NCBI GenBank assembly: GCA_001600415.1
Contig: BCJX01000003.1
Span: 558,560-622,559 of the forward strand
Origin: Pascua guehoae
Taxonomy: Eukaryota; Basidiomycota; Tremellomycetes; Trichosporonales; Trichosporonaceae
Length of the DNA: 64,000 nt
Direction: 5' to 3'
This document shows positions 11,476 to 21,743 of the stretch, one piece after another (within the stretch, counting starts at the first letter, position 1; each line of letters begins with the position of its first letter). The notes under the pieces were generated by a model. That model made no database searches. It saw only the letters and a program-made list of their open reading frames with translations, and was not told the DNA's origin. Both the position numbers and the translations under genes were made by a program.

Positions 11476-13751
11476 CCAACACACTCTCGTCTCCAACACT
11501 GGACAAAAACCCGGCCGGAAGATGCTCGCATCGATTTCGTGGGTCCGTCGTGGGCTCGCATTCTGGTTGGCTGCCCTGCTCTACTGGTTGTTCATTCCTG
11601 GCTCATGTGGTCATGACCTGTGTGTGGCCAAGACTCGTTAACGAGCATGCGCAGGCGGGGTGGGGTCAAGTTGCGCAACCTGCCAAGGGGGGGCAGAAAC
11701 AAGTCCAGGCAGGATCCCAGGTGCGGACCCGGTCAAGGTGCCTCCTACGCCTGTACGCCTGGCTGGCTAGGGTGAACAACTTTGCAAAGTCGCAGCCACC
11801 AGCCCCAGGTGCCAGCAGGCAGATGATGCCTTGGGTGCAGGAGGCGGAAATTAGCGCCATGCAGGCCGAATAGTCTTGTTGCTGGATACACCTGGCTAGC
11901 ATCTGGCACGCCTTCTCCTGATGACTGACTTTTGCCATCGTTGTGGACCTCGTGACGTCCTGGGAGGGAGCAGGCAGCCTCTTTGTCGGCCGATCGGGCA
12001 CAGCTGTGCGAGGGTTTCATGGCCCCCTCAAGTGTGAACCATCGGCTCATCTCGGACACTGGTGGCTGTGAATTGCACACTCTGCTCTGCTCGACGGAAG
12101 CATCTGCGCATCTGACTGCGTTCCTGCATCCTCGACTCTGTTTTTGGATTCTTCGGCCGACGTTGGACTTTTTTATAGTTGGCAAATGACGTGCCGAGGT
12201 TGAAACCCCGGCCGAAACAAGTCACCGCACCATCAGCCACACCTGATCACACCTGACGTGCCATCTCCAGAGGCGCACGTTCACCCTCCCCCCTGACAGC
12301 TGTCATGCTCTCCTGCTGCAACCAGCGTACTGATGCGGGTCGCAGCACGCCAACTCTACATAGCGCAGGTGAGAGTCAAGGCATTGGCGCTGGGCGGGGG
12401 GCAGGGACTCACCCACCCTCAAGGTACAATGTGGCGCCCGGTCGGCCTGTGCCGTACGTGATTGCACGTTTCGGCCTACAGCAAGGCGAGGAATTGCAAA
12501 CAGAACATGGCCAGAGGGGGAAGACGGGCAAGTGACGGCCAAAGGGCACGACATGTCATGGCAACTTTCTGATGGCCACAGAACTGCAGGGACATGCACG
12601 AGCCAAGAGCTCCACCGAACAGGAATGCAGGAATAGCAAAAACGCCTGAGAAGCCGAGAAGTCCAGAAGCATCAGATCATGTTTGTGTGTACCGGTCGGT
12701 CTGGACATTGCGGATAGATGGATGCCGGTTAGTCGGGCAGTGCGTCATGCTCATTTTTGGAATTCCACAGTGCCCGCCCGCCCGCATCGCGCACAATGAC
12801 TGAAGCGGGCTGACGCAAATCGACGCTACAACTCTAGATCCTTGTGCTAAATCAATGCATGCACCGAGTCAGCTGTCCTTGTCTCCAAGCTCGAGGGCAG
12901 AAGACGCTGGTTGGAAACGACAGGGTCGGCCGCAATCATCAAGCAACAACAAATGCAATCCATAGTGACGATTGGGCTTTGGGACCACTCCGGCCGGCTG
13001 GCCTCCAGGCACTCCACCTTGTCGGCGCTTTGCGGGGCGTACCTGGCGTCTCTGAGAAAGATACGATAGGGCAAAAAGACTATTTTTGATGCCTTGTTCA
13101 AAACGTCCACACGTCGACAGCACTAGCAGTGTGCAATGGTGCGGCATGTGGCACAAGGATTGGACCCACACTCTGTCGGGTTTCTTGTTGTGGAGCCAAG
13201 CCTCCGAGGCGCTCTCTCGATGGCCATTAATAGCAACAAAGACCACTACCCTATGCAGGGAAGGCCGCGATTCTGTTCCTGGATGGGTTACAAAGTCATG
13301 TTTCTGCCCTTGTGCTCGACAAAGATGCCGCCACCGGAAGGGGTCGTCGTGGCCGGAACCCCTAGCGGTCATTAGATGGACGCATATTACTCGTCGCTCG
13401 CTGGTCACAATCCCGCAGCAGATGGCCACCAAGGCAACAACGGCACAAAGTCCAGGCGGGCCATGAGCCCCCAGGCAAACGCTTGAGCGTAATCTGATTG
13501 AAAGAAGATATATGCCTGACAAGCTGCTGTTCTGTGTCGGCCGTGCCAAGCCCTCCCATCCTTCGGGAACGACCTCTCTCACTCCCAGTTTAGCCAACGA
13601 GCGATCTTGGTGAGCCTCCTCATCGGGTCCACTTGTGCGCAGGACAAACTCGTCGTGCCCAAACGCAAGCCAGAACGCAACAAACGCAGTCTCGAGGACC
13701 CAAGCGTGAAAAAAGCGCCTCCCTGCCTGCCTCCCTGCGCATGCCAAGCAG

Positions 13752-13762
13752 TTATCAGATAA
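13752..13762 (+). promoter_or_regulatory. Palindromic GATA site upstream of FTR1
   Basis: TTATCAGATAA contains ATCAGATAA on one strand and ATCTGATAA on the other, so both strands match the ATCWGATAA core of iron-regulatory GATA factors. It lies about 245 bp upstream of the FTR1 start codon, a usual distance for a functional promoter element. Confidence 0.65.
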
Positions 13763-14004
13763 ATCGGGCACAACCCAAGACTTTCAGACTCGTCTTGTTC
13801 TCGGCGCGCCATTTTTTCACCACATCCACCCCGGCCAAGAGTAGCCTGTGACTCTTGTCAACAAAAAGCCGCAATCCCAAGGCCAACGATCGGTTTCTCC
13901 CCCATCGTTCTAGACAACGTCGACCACCACCCGTCGACGACGACCAGCGGCACCCAGCCACCCCTTGGACACCACCACCGACACCCCCACCAAGACCAGC
14001 CAAG

Positions 14005-15598
14005 ATGCCCGACGTCTTCAACGTTCCCATCTTCTTCATCGTCTTCCGTGAGTGTGCGCTCTGCACCCCATTAGATGCTGCATGCGATGAGACTGGGGCA
14101 TGACTCGGACACACCGGGTGTACTGTGGCCGGTTGCTCCTCCCACACACATACGTAGGCAGTGTGTCCGTTCCCATTGCACTGTCCAAAATCTACTCGGT
14201 GCTCTCGCTGGGCATGTGACCATGACGACGAGAAGCGCGACAAGTCCACACCACACCCGACCCAACGACGGCATACTCACCCCACAGGTGAGATGATCGA
14301 GGCGTCGATCATCATCTCGGTCCTGCTCTCGTTTGTCGAGCAGCTCATGCAGTCGGGCCGCCTGTCGCCCAGCGAGACTGTCGACCAGGCCGTGGGGCCT
14401 GACGACGGTGCACACAATGCCCGTGTCAAGAAGATTGTCAAGCGCATGCGTCGCCAGATTTGGATGGGTGCGCTCATCGGCTTTTTCATTGCGCTCTGCA
14501 TCGGTGCTGCCTTTATTGCGGTCGTGAGTAGGAAGCGAAGGTTGGGGGGGGGGGGGGTTCTGGTAACTCGGCCTATGCCGCCTAGCTAAATGATCCACCT
14601 ACCCACACAAGACACACACGGGGCTAACTATTTCTCAGTTCTACACCAAGCTCAACGACCTGTGGGGCAAGACGGAGCAGATCTGGGAGGGAGTGTTTTC
14701 GATTATTGCCGCGTTCCTCATCTACATTATGGGCATTGCGTTCCTCAAGATGGACCGGTCGCGCATCAAGTGGCGCTACAAGCTTGCTGCTGCGTTTGAC
14801 AGCTCGACCAACAAGATGCTGCACCGCAACCAGAACGATGTCGAGGACCACATTGACGGCCCCGCGCTCGAGGGTCGCGACAAGCGCGAGTCGTGGACGT
14901 CGCGCTGGGCCCTGTTCCTGCTCCCGTTCATGACTGTGCTGCGTGAGGGTCTCGAGGCGGTTGTCTTTGTCGGCGGTGTCTCGATGAACACGACGGCCAA
15001 GGCCATTCCCCTCCCCGTCGTCATTGGTCTGATTGCCGGTTTCGTCGTCGGTTTCATCATTTACAAGACGGGTTCGTCGACGACGCTCCACTGGTTCCTC
15101 ATCTTTTCGACCACCTTCCTCTTCCTCATCGGCGCGGGCCTCTTCTCAAAGGCCATCGGCTACTTCCAGTACTACCGCTTTGCCTCGGGCGTCGGCGGCG
15201 ACGTGGCCGAGACCGGCGACGGCCCCGGCTCGTTCCAGACCGCAGGCAACGTCTGGCACCTCGAGTACGGAAACCCAGAGTCGGGCGCAGTCACCACCAA
15301 CGGTGGCTGGCAGATTTTCAACGCCATCTTTGGCTGGAACAACACGGCCACCCTCGGCTCCATCCTCGCCTATGTCTTTTACTGGATCGCAGTCATCGTC
15401 GCCCTCGTCTACTACAAGTGGAAGGAGGGCCGCATCACCTTCTTTGGCAAGGGCTCGGCAGCCCACACCCGCCGCCAGGGATACGCCGCCGACCGCGCAG
15501 AGCGCGAGGCCGCCGCCGCCGCCTATGGCAACACCACCGAGAAGCGCGCGCACGCTGACTCGGGCTCCGACTCGGACGTCACCCCCGGTGTCAACTAA
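14005..15598 (+). CDS. FTR1: High-affinity iron permease Ftr1
   Basis: Plasma-membrane permease that imports Fe3+ produced by a partner multicopper ferroxidase. Exons are 14005-14047, 14288-14523 and 14639-15598, giving 412 residues. Both signature REXXE iron-binding motifs are intact: REMIE at residues 15-19, assembled across the first intron, and REGLE at 195-199. About seven hydrophobic segments are visible, and the C-terminus is a hydrophilic tail rich in Ala, Arg and Asp. Length matches the family (about 370-430 aa). The start is the only ATG that gives the canonical PDVFNVPIFFIVFRE opening. The second intron carries a run of 14 G. In many fungi FTR1 sits beside a ferroxidase gene; none is visible in this window. 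HapX is the divergent neighbour, and a palindromic GATA element upstream suggests repression under iron sufficiency. Confidence 0.96.
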
Positions 15599-17988
15599 GC
15601 GCGCCCGTGGTGGATTGGACGCGTTGGTGTGCCACCCCCGTCTGGGTGTGCACAAGTGGCGCAAGAGTCGGGGAGACGGAGACTGTGGTCCAGCCGTTAG
15701 GACCCAGGCGCTCATCTCGAGCGGCAGGAGGGGATGAGGGATGCGACAGTACAGTAGGCCCGCTTTTCTTTCTTAATATCAATATCCAGCCATGAGGCTG
15801 CCGTGCATGGCTGTGGATGCAATCATTGGCAAGGCAGTGTGTGCAGCGTAGCATCGGGATGTTGAGACAGAACAGTCAGAGTGCCACTTTGAGTCATGAC
15901 TGCGCACAACACGTGAGAAAGCATGTATTCGGACCAGGCAGACACCCTGGATCTTGGAGTGTGGTCGCACTTGGTCCGAGGTTGATCCAGGGTCTGCAGG
16001 TGCGGCGAGCGGGTCGTCCTTGACGCCGAGGGACGGCACTTTGCACGGTCGCCTGCCCCCGCACCACCACTACCACCACCACTACCACTACCCTCCAGAA
16101 AGTCATGAGACTGCCGCCTTCAGCTCGGCATGTCAAGATGCGCATAGGCCCTCTACCAAACGAGGGCATTGCAGGTGACCCCACTCATGTTCGCTACTCA
16201 CTATACCCTGCATTTCCTCCATGTGCATACACCCAAGCTCAAAGTGCCAGTCTCACTACTTGACTGGACTTGAAAGGAACAACTTTTGAGTAGTCGCAGG
16301 AATTCGGGGGTCGAGACACCACCGTACTGTTGTTTCCTCTCACCGAATCACCAGTGGCATCATGCCCCAACACCACCACTTCTGTTCAACATCTTCAGCT
16401 TGCTGTTCTCGCCACCCACTGCCTCAAGTGTCCAACCCAATGCCTAGCCCAACAGTCATGCCTCAGATGCACATGTCGGTTCTTTCTGGCTGCATGAAAC
16501 CCTTTGTCGCCAAAGCACCTCACTAAAGTAGACCTCTTCCAGGCTAAGAGTTGCTTTTCTCCAAGTCTAATATTCCACCTAGCGACAATCAAAAAGCTCT
16601 GGCACGTAGCTCTGGATTTGGAGATGATGTTGGCCTTTGTCTAGCCTTCTTTCATGCCCATACTCATGAACAGTTGTCCCTGCTTTGGGATGCAGTCCAC
16701 AACTTTTTCCATACACCTGTATCCATACGCGCGACTCACGAAACGACCCCCCGCCCCCTCCTCGTACCATCGGAATGGTGTAGAGAGTGTCAATGCTCAA
16801 CATCGACCGTGCTCAAGGTGGCAGTCTCAATACTTTCTGGTCGTACCTGTAGTTTGTACTATCCACCATGCTCACCAAGGACTACAATCTCGAGACGTGG
16901 GAGATGGCGGTAGACCCTTCGCGCGTGCGACCGAGCTCAACGTGGCTGCCATAATGCTCTCGAGTCGCACCTGTATCTCTTGCAACCTTCCGTATAGCTG
17001 TCTCTTGTTTGTTTCATGGGGGGTGCTGCAGGGGCCACTTGGGCCTCTTGTTGTCCCACCTCGTCCAAACACAACATGGGCCCGATGAGCACTCACTCGT
17101 CGATAGGGTCGCGGCCACAGTATCGACACTGGGTCCAGAGCATGCTGCCCTTATACCTAGTCTTTTCGACACACAGTGTGTGTGTTGCCGCCCATGCGTT
17201 GTGCAGCCGAGTGCGCTATCCACCATTCCTCCCAAACCCCCCTGATTGCAGTGTTCAAGGCATTATGTTCGGTAGGAAGTGTACTCGTACTGCCAAACAA
17301 CCTGCTCTGGTTGCTGTGGAACCAGTGTAGCCCGAAAGTTTGAGACTGCCACATTGAGCTCGGCCGCGCTCGATGTTGAGCATGGACACTCTCTACATGA
17401 ATCTAACGGTACGAACAGGGAGGTGTGGAGGCAAGTTCTACCATAGCGTGCAATCTTGCAATTGCATGCACATCAAGGACCACGATCTCGAGACAGTAGC
17501 AGGAGATGGTGGTCCCTACGTTTTCATGTAGTTTCTTTTCAAACCCTGCGTGGGTAGCGTAGCAGTCTCAATACTGTACTTGCCGGTTGCACCTGCATGA
17601 TACGGCCTCCAGGCGGCCTCGCTCCAGGACACAGCCGTCAGACACAGCTGCCAGACGTTAGCTTGCGAACCACAGTCCCATACTGTCCACTCGTCATTTG
17701 GGAACGGAATGAGCCCGAACCAAGCCGTGAAGCCGAGAGGCTCATCACAATCACAGTCAACCTTCGCACAACAAACGACACGGCGGATCGACGTGGGATC
17801 AGCCTCTGCAAATGGAATTGATAGAGGGCAAAAGCAAACATGCCCAAAGGGAGGCTGGTTGCGACAATCTGCCAGACAAGCAAAGTGCCCATAGCGGCTT
17901 CAGGGACGAGGGACGCCACAAGTCGAGCCTCACACTCAACCTGCCTCGACCTTGGCCTTGTTCATCGCCCCACATGCAAAAACGAAAC
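15599..17988. other. Gene-free stretch between FTR1 and tRNA-Glu
   Basis: No coding region is supported. It contains the FTR1 3' UTR, a CCACCA-rich microsatellite near 16059-16092, and several degenerate copies of a short repeat described separately. Base composition is more balanced than in the coding regions, and frequent stops occur in all frames. Confidence 0.6.
16780..17420. repeat. Degenerate interspersed repeat family, direct and inverted copies
   Basis: A segment at about 16786-16850 (plus), containing AATGCTCAACATCGACCG and GTGGCAGTCTCAATACT, recurs inverted at about 17336-17400 as TTTGAGACTGCCACATTGAG and CGATGTTGAGCATGGACAC. Weaker plus-strand copies occur near 16926-16975 and 17540-17600, and partial copies near 16105-16130, 16231-16256 and 24466-24487. 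A second shared block (AAGGACTACAATCTCGAGAC at about 16876 and AAGGACCACGATCTCGAGAC at about 17475) accompanies them. No open frame or clear terminal repeat was found, so the family could be an old transposon remnant or MITE-like sequence. Confidence 0.6.
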
Positions 17989-18085
17989 TTCTCCGCCAGG
18001 GAGTCGAACCCTGCTCTATCGCGATCTTTCTATTGAAAGGCTCTCTCTTGAGAGGCGATTATACTAACCGATATACTAGCGAAGA
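17989..18085 (-). tRNA. tRNA-Glu(CTC) with 25-nt intron
   Basis: Reading the minus strand: acceptor TCTTCGC pairs with GCGGAGA (one G-U pair); the D arm contains GTATATCGGTTAGTATAA; anticodon stem ATCGC pairs with GCGAT; the loop begins CTCTCA with anticodon CTC; the T arm is CAGGG-TTCGACT-CCCTG. Between stem halves lies an extra ~25 nt, placed one base 3' of the anticodon as in eukaryotic nuclear tRNA introns. The length is 97 nt, that is 72 plus the intron. A run of five T on the minus strand (complement of 17978-17982) serves as Pol III terminator. Confidence 0.9.
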
Positions 18086-18249
18086 TGCTGATGAGGAAGT
18101 GTGCCGATCAAGTGGCACCGCCACACCGAATGATCGCCTCTGAGGCTGTTTCGTCGTGATTTTCTGCGGCCGATGGTCCAGGGAACGGAAGGCGTAATGT
18201 ATAGGGAAGGGAACAAGTGGGAGGGTAAGGTGGAGGAGAAGCTCGCCGG

Positions 18250-18708
18250 TTATTGTCGACGAGAAGGTCCCCATGACTCCCGCCGAGGACGCCCCCGTTC
18301 GTCTTCGTCGACTAGCAAGCGTTCGACTGCGCGTCCCAAGGCTGTCATTCCGAGAAGTACATGAAGAACGGCGACGCTCAGGCCATCACAGACATGAGTA
18401 CCGAGCAGATCCTTTCGCAACCCAACTGGTCTGCTCTTATGGAGTGCGTCGAGGAAGCCCACCGCGCGGGCACTGAGGTGTTCGGCAATGTGATCTTCGA
18501 GAACCGTGAAAGGTTGTGGAACCGCCGTTGTCCCCTAGAGACTCTCAAGTCCCTGTCGATTACAGGCGGAGAGTCCGAACGTGTGGAGCGGACTATGGAG
18601 AGTAACTGGGGACAGCTACGGAGGAAATGTGGACAGAGGCCGAGAGGAAAGAGTGGCAGAAATGATGAAAGAGAAAGGAGTGGGGGATTGTGGGTGAGTC
18701 CAAAATGA
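18250..18708 (+). pseudogene. Possible gene remnant, unrecognised
   Basis: A coding-like stretch begins near 18250 (VDEKVPMTPAEDAPVRLRRL) and continues in another frame from ATG 18361 (MKNGDAQAITDMSTEQ, then LSQPNWSALMECVEEAHRAG), ending at a stop at 18706-18708. The two parts are in different frames with no convincing intron between them. I recognise no domain. It may be a frameshifted remnant or part of a small lineage-specific gene. Confidence 0.25.
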
Positions 18709-18981
18709 ATGGGGAGGTGTGCGTGCAAAGTGAGTGGGCAGCAAAGATGGCCACAACTAGGGTAACAATGAGGCGTCGTACAAAGTGGCTTCAGGTTCAC
18801 TAGTTGGATGCATAGGAGTACGGGTACGGCTTAGGCGGGGGCATGGGGGCACGGGGAGGCGTGCACACCAAGGGGGAGAAGCTGCCTGGGCCGGGGTAAC
18901 GAGCGAAGGAGGGAGGGAAACACAAACAAAACGGGGTACGGAGGATGGAGGGCGGGGATGACGAGATGCTTTGTCCCCAGT

Positions 18982-21743
18982 TTAGAAGAGGATACTGGCG
19001 ATCTTGGCGGCAAGGCTGGTGTCCTTGTTGAACTTCTTCTGGTCGAGGTCTTCCATGTGGTCGAGCTCGCGGCGACCAGTGACGAAGTCGATCTCGGCCA
19101 GAGGAACCCAGCGCGTGTGCTTGGTCAACTTCCAGGTCGTAAACGCGATGGCGAAGATCGGAATGGAAATGTATGAATAGGCGAATACGTTCGGGTCCCA
19201 GTTGCCTTTGAGGAAGACGGTGAAGTCTGCAGGGGGTCAGACTGACGGCGATGGCACGGTACTGTACGACTTACTGCTCAAAACGATGATGATTGAGAAC
19301 CCGATGAATCCAAACCACGAGAGGTAAGGCTGGAAAGGTGCCCGGTACGGGAAGTTGTCCCTGCTGATGCCTTGCTTCTTCAGGCCGTAGTAGAAGCGGA
19401 GGTAGGCGAAGAGGATAGACCACCAAGTGATCAGGCCAGTGACAGCGGACAACTTCTGCAGCCAAATCCAGGCTTGCCCGATAGTTGAGGTTTGGTTCTT
19501 TGTGCCTTTCATGCCAAGGAATGCGAGCAGACCAAAGGCACTGGAGATGCTCACACACCAAATAGGCAACCCGTGTCTCGTACTGTAATGGTCAGCGCGG
19601 ATACCCAGCTTGGAAAAGTGGGCCGAAGCCCTGTGGTTGGCTGGTCCCCAAACCTGTCCAAAATGGGCGGGGAGCACTTACCAGTACCGCATGAAGCGGG
19701 GCATCTTTCCCTCAAGGGCGAGCGAGTACAAAGTACGAGACGAGCCGTAGACACACGAGATACCCGCGGACCACGCCGAGATGAGGATACAGGCATTGAT
19801 AAGCGAGGGAAGGCCCTTAATGCCTGCACTTTTGATGGCGATGACCCAAGGCGAGGCACTAACACTTGTGCCAGACCCCAGGAGGTCTGGGTGGTTGCTG
19901 GAAACAATGTTGGATACGAAAAATACACCGACGATGTAGAAACAGATGATACGCCAAAACACGCGGCGGATGGCCCTGGGCACCGTCCTGCGTGGATTCT
20001 CGGCTTCACCGACAGTAATACCGATGACCTCGGTACCCAGGAACGAGTATCCTACGCCGATAAAACCAGAGAACTGGGGTTTGTAAGAATGTGGCAGCTC
20101 AGCATACTCACGAAAGCCAGGAACTTTCCCCAACTGCCCGGAATAACATGTGCGTTATCGTCTTTGCCCACCGAGATTTCTTTGAATGGTGCTTCCTTCC
20201 AGTAACGGAACCCGATCTTGTCGTGATTTGGTCCACCACCGCACATCAGAATGAGGCCGAGGAAGATTAGCCCAATGATTGCAAGGACCTTGATGGACGA
20301 GAACCAGAACTCGGCCTCGCCGTATGCGCGTGCACCGAAGAAGTTGATAATCCAGATGGTGACCATCGCGACAGTGATGTAAACGGCGATGTTGGTCTTG
20401 TCGTCCCAGTACTGAATGATCATGGCCGCGGCGACAATCTCCGCTGAGCAAGGTCAGCCGTTGCGATGACCACGAACAGTTGTGGATGCCAATTCAACGT
20501 CCAAAACAAAGCACTGTAATGGACGTCACGATGGCACCCACAAACACATTCACTCACTTGGAAGGCCAATGGACCAAGCATACGAGTAGTTGAATCCGAC
20601 AGCCTGAGATTGGTGTCAGTATACGCCAACAGTAATGGCCTCGGTATGGTTTCCAGTCGTCACGGCCATTGGTAATTAAACCAACTGAAACAAGCATACC
20701 ACCACCGCTGTGTTTGTTTCGCCTCTCTGCTCCATCAATCGGCTCAACGAGCTTATACTTACAAAACCAAGAGCCTCGTCGCAGAACCGCGACGCGTAGT
20801 GGGTGAACCCGCCGGCGATGGGGAACAGGGTCGCCATCTCTCCGAGAGCGACTGTCATGGCATAGACCAAGACGGACATGATGCAGTATGCGATCCACGT
20901 GCTAACACCACCAGCACGATGGAGCGACTCTCCGATGCCGATGAAAATACCTGATATTAGACATTGTCCGGACATTGTACGGGTATGATATCACAAAGAG
21001 TAGTGCGCTGTCATACTGATTGGACTTGGGAGTGGTGTCCAGCAGTTCTAAACGGCAGAACATGGCACGACCAAAACCCGCTGCCACAAGAAAGAGGCAA
21101 GGGCTCAAGGGTCCCATGTCGGTCTGAATGGCACACGGTACCACCGTGCACGTCTCAGAAGCCTTACTTGCAGCCGACATCATCTCTCAACGAGACGAGC
21201 GGAAGCAGAACGCTTGACACGTTTTGGCGTGGCGCTAGTGCCACACTCTACCGGTGAAAGTGGCACCACTGCCAACTCTTCCTGCCAACTCTTCCGACTC
21301 TTCTACATGCTTCCTACTCTTTGTCAAGCAAAACTCACCTGTTCCGATGGTACCACCAAGCGCAATCATGGCCATGTGACGCTGCTTGAGCTTGCGTTTC
21401 GTGCCGCCCAGAATCGAGCCGTGCTCTGTAGGGCGTCAACGTTTTTCGGCCATTGAAAGCGAAGGGATGGGACACGCGACTGCTCGTAACGCGTCCCGTA
21501 GCTACCAACGAAAGCGCTCAAGGGGAGAACACACGTACCGTTCATCAGGGCGATGGGAGCAAAGGTGCCATCCTTGGGGTTGAGGCTGGCGTTGGGGGGG
21601 TAAGGCTCCTGTTTCTCAAAGTCGTACGAGTTGTTGTCGCCGTACGTGTCGGTGCCGCCGTACGTGTTGCTGGAGCCGTACGTGTCCATGGGGTACGCGT
21701 CACTGACAGCATGGCTGCCTTGGAAGTCGTCCTTCTTGTCCAT
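18982..21743 (-). CDS. Amino-acid permease (yeast AAT/APC family)
   Basis: Plasma-membrane proton symporter for amino acids. Eight exons were read: 21743-21539, 21425-21339, 20950-20763, 20603-20558, 20443-20112, 20073-19682, 19582-19275 and 19226-18982. They join in frame to 600 residues. After a hydrophilic N-tail with repeated Tyr-Gly (TYGSSNTYGGTDTYG) comes the family opening LKQRHMAMIALGGTIGTG, then FIGIGESLHRAGG, GFNYSYAWSIGLPTE, EFWFSSIKVLAIIGL, GTEVIGITVGEAENPRR and the cytosolic tail RWVPLAEIDFVTGRRELD. Twelve hydrophobic segments are plausible. One exon is only 46 nt. Substrate range cannot be told from sequence: general and specific permeases share these motifs. Upstream is a long gene-poor region; downstream is the possible remnant near tRNA-Glu. 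Confidence 0.93.

Larger units (their letters stand above)
10944..14004. other. Divergent HapX/FTR1 intergenic region (3.1 kb)
   Basis: Shared upstream region of two iron genes transcribed away from each other. I found no gene that I could support, although several 70-300 codon open frames occur on both strands without domain signals. It holds two siderophore-type GATA sites (listed separately), a GATAG at 12713-12717, and inverted CCAAT boxes (ATTGG) at 12383-12387, 12971-12975 and 13159-13163. The sequence is less GC-biased than the genes around it. A lineage-specific gene with small exons cannot be excluded. Confidence 0.55.

Noticed and set aside
12869..13771. 300-codon minus-strand open frame between HapX and FTR1
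   Set aside because: No recognisable domain, irregular composition and no splice support. It overlaps the palindromic GATA site and the FTR1 promoter.
16780..17420. Calling the repeat zone a complete DNA transposon
   Set aside because: Copies are inverted and similar, but there is no transposase frame, defined terminal repeat or target-site duplication.
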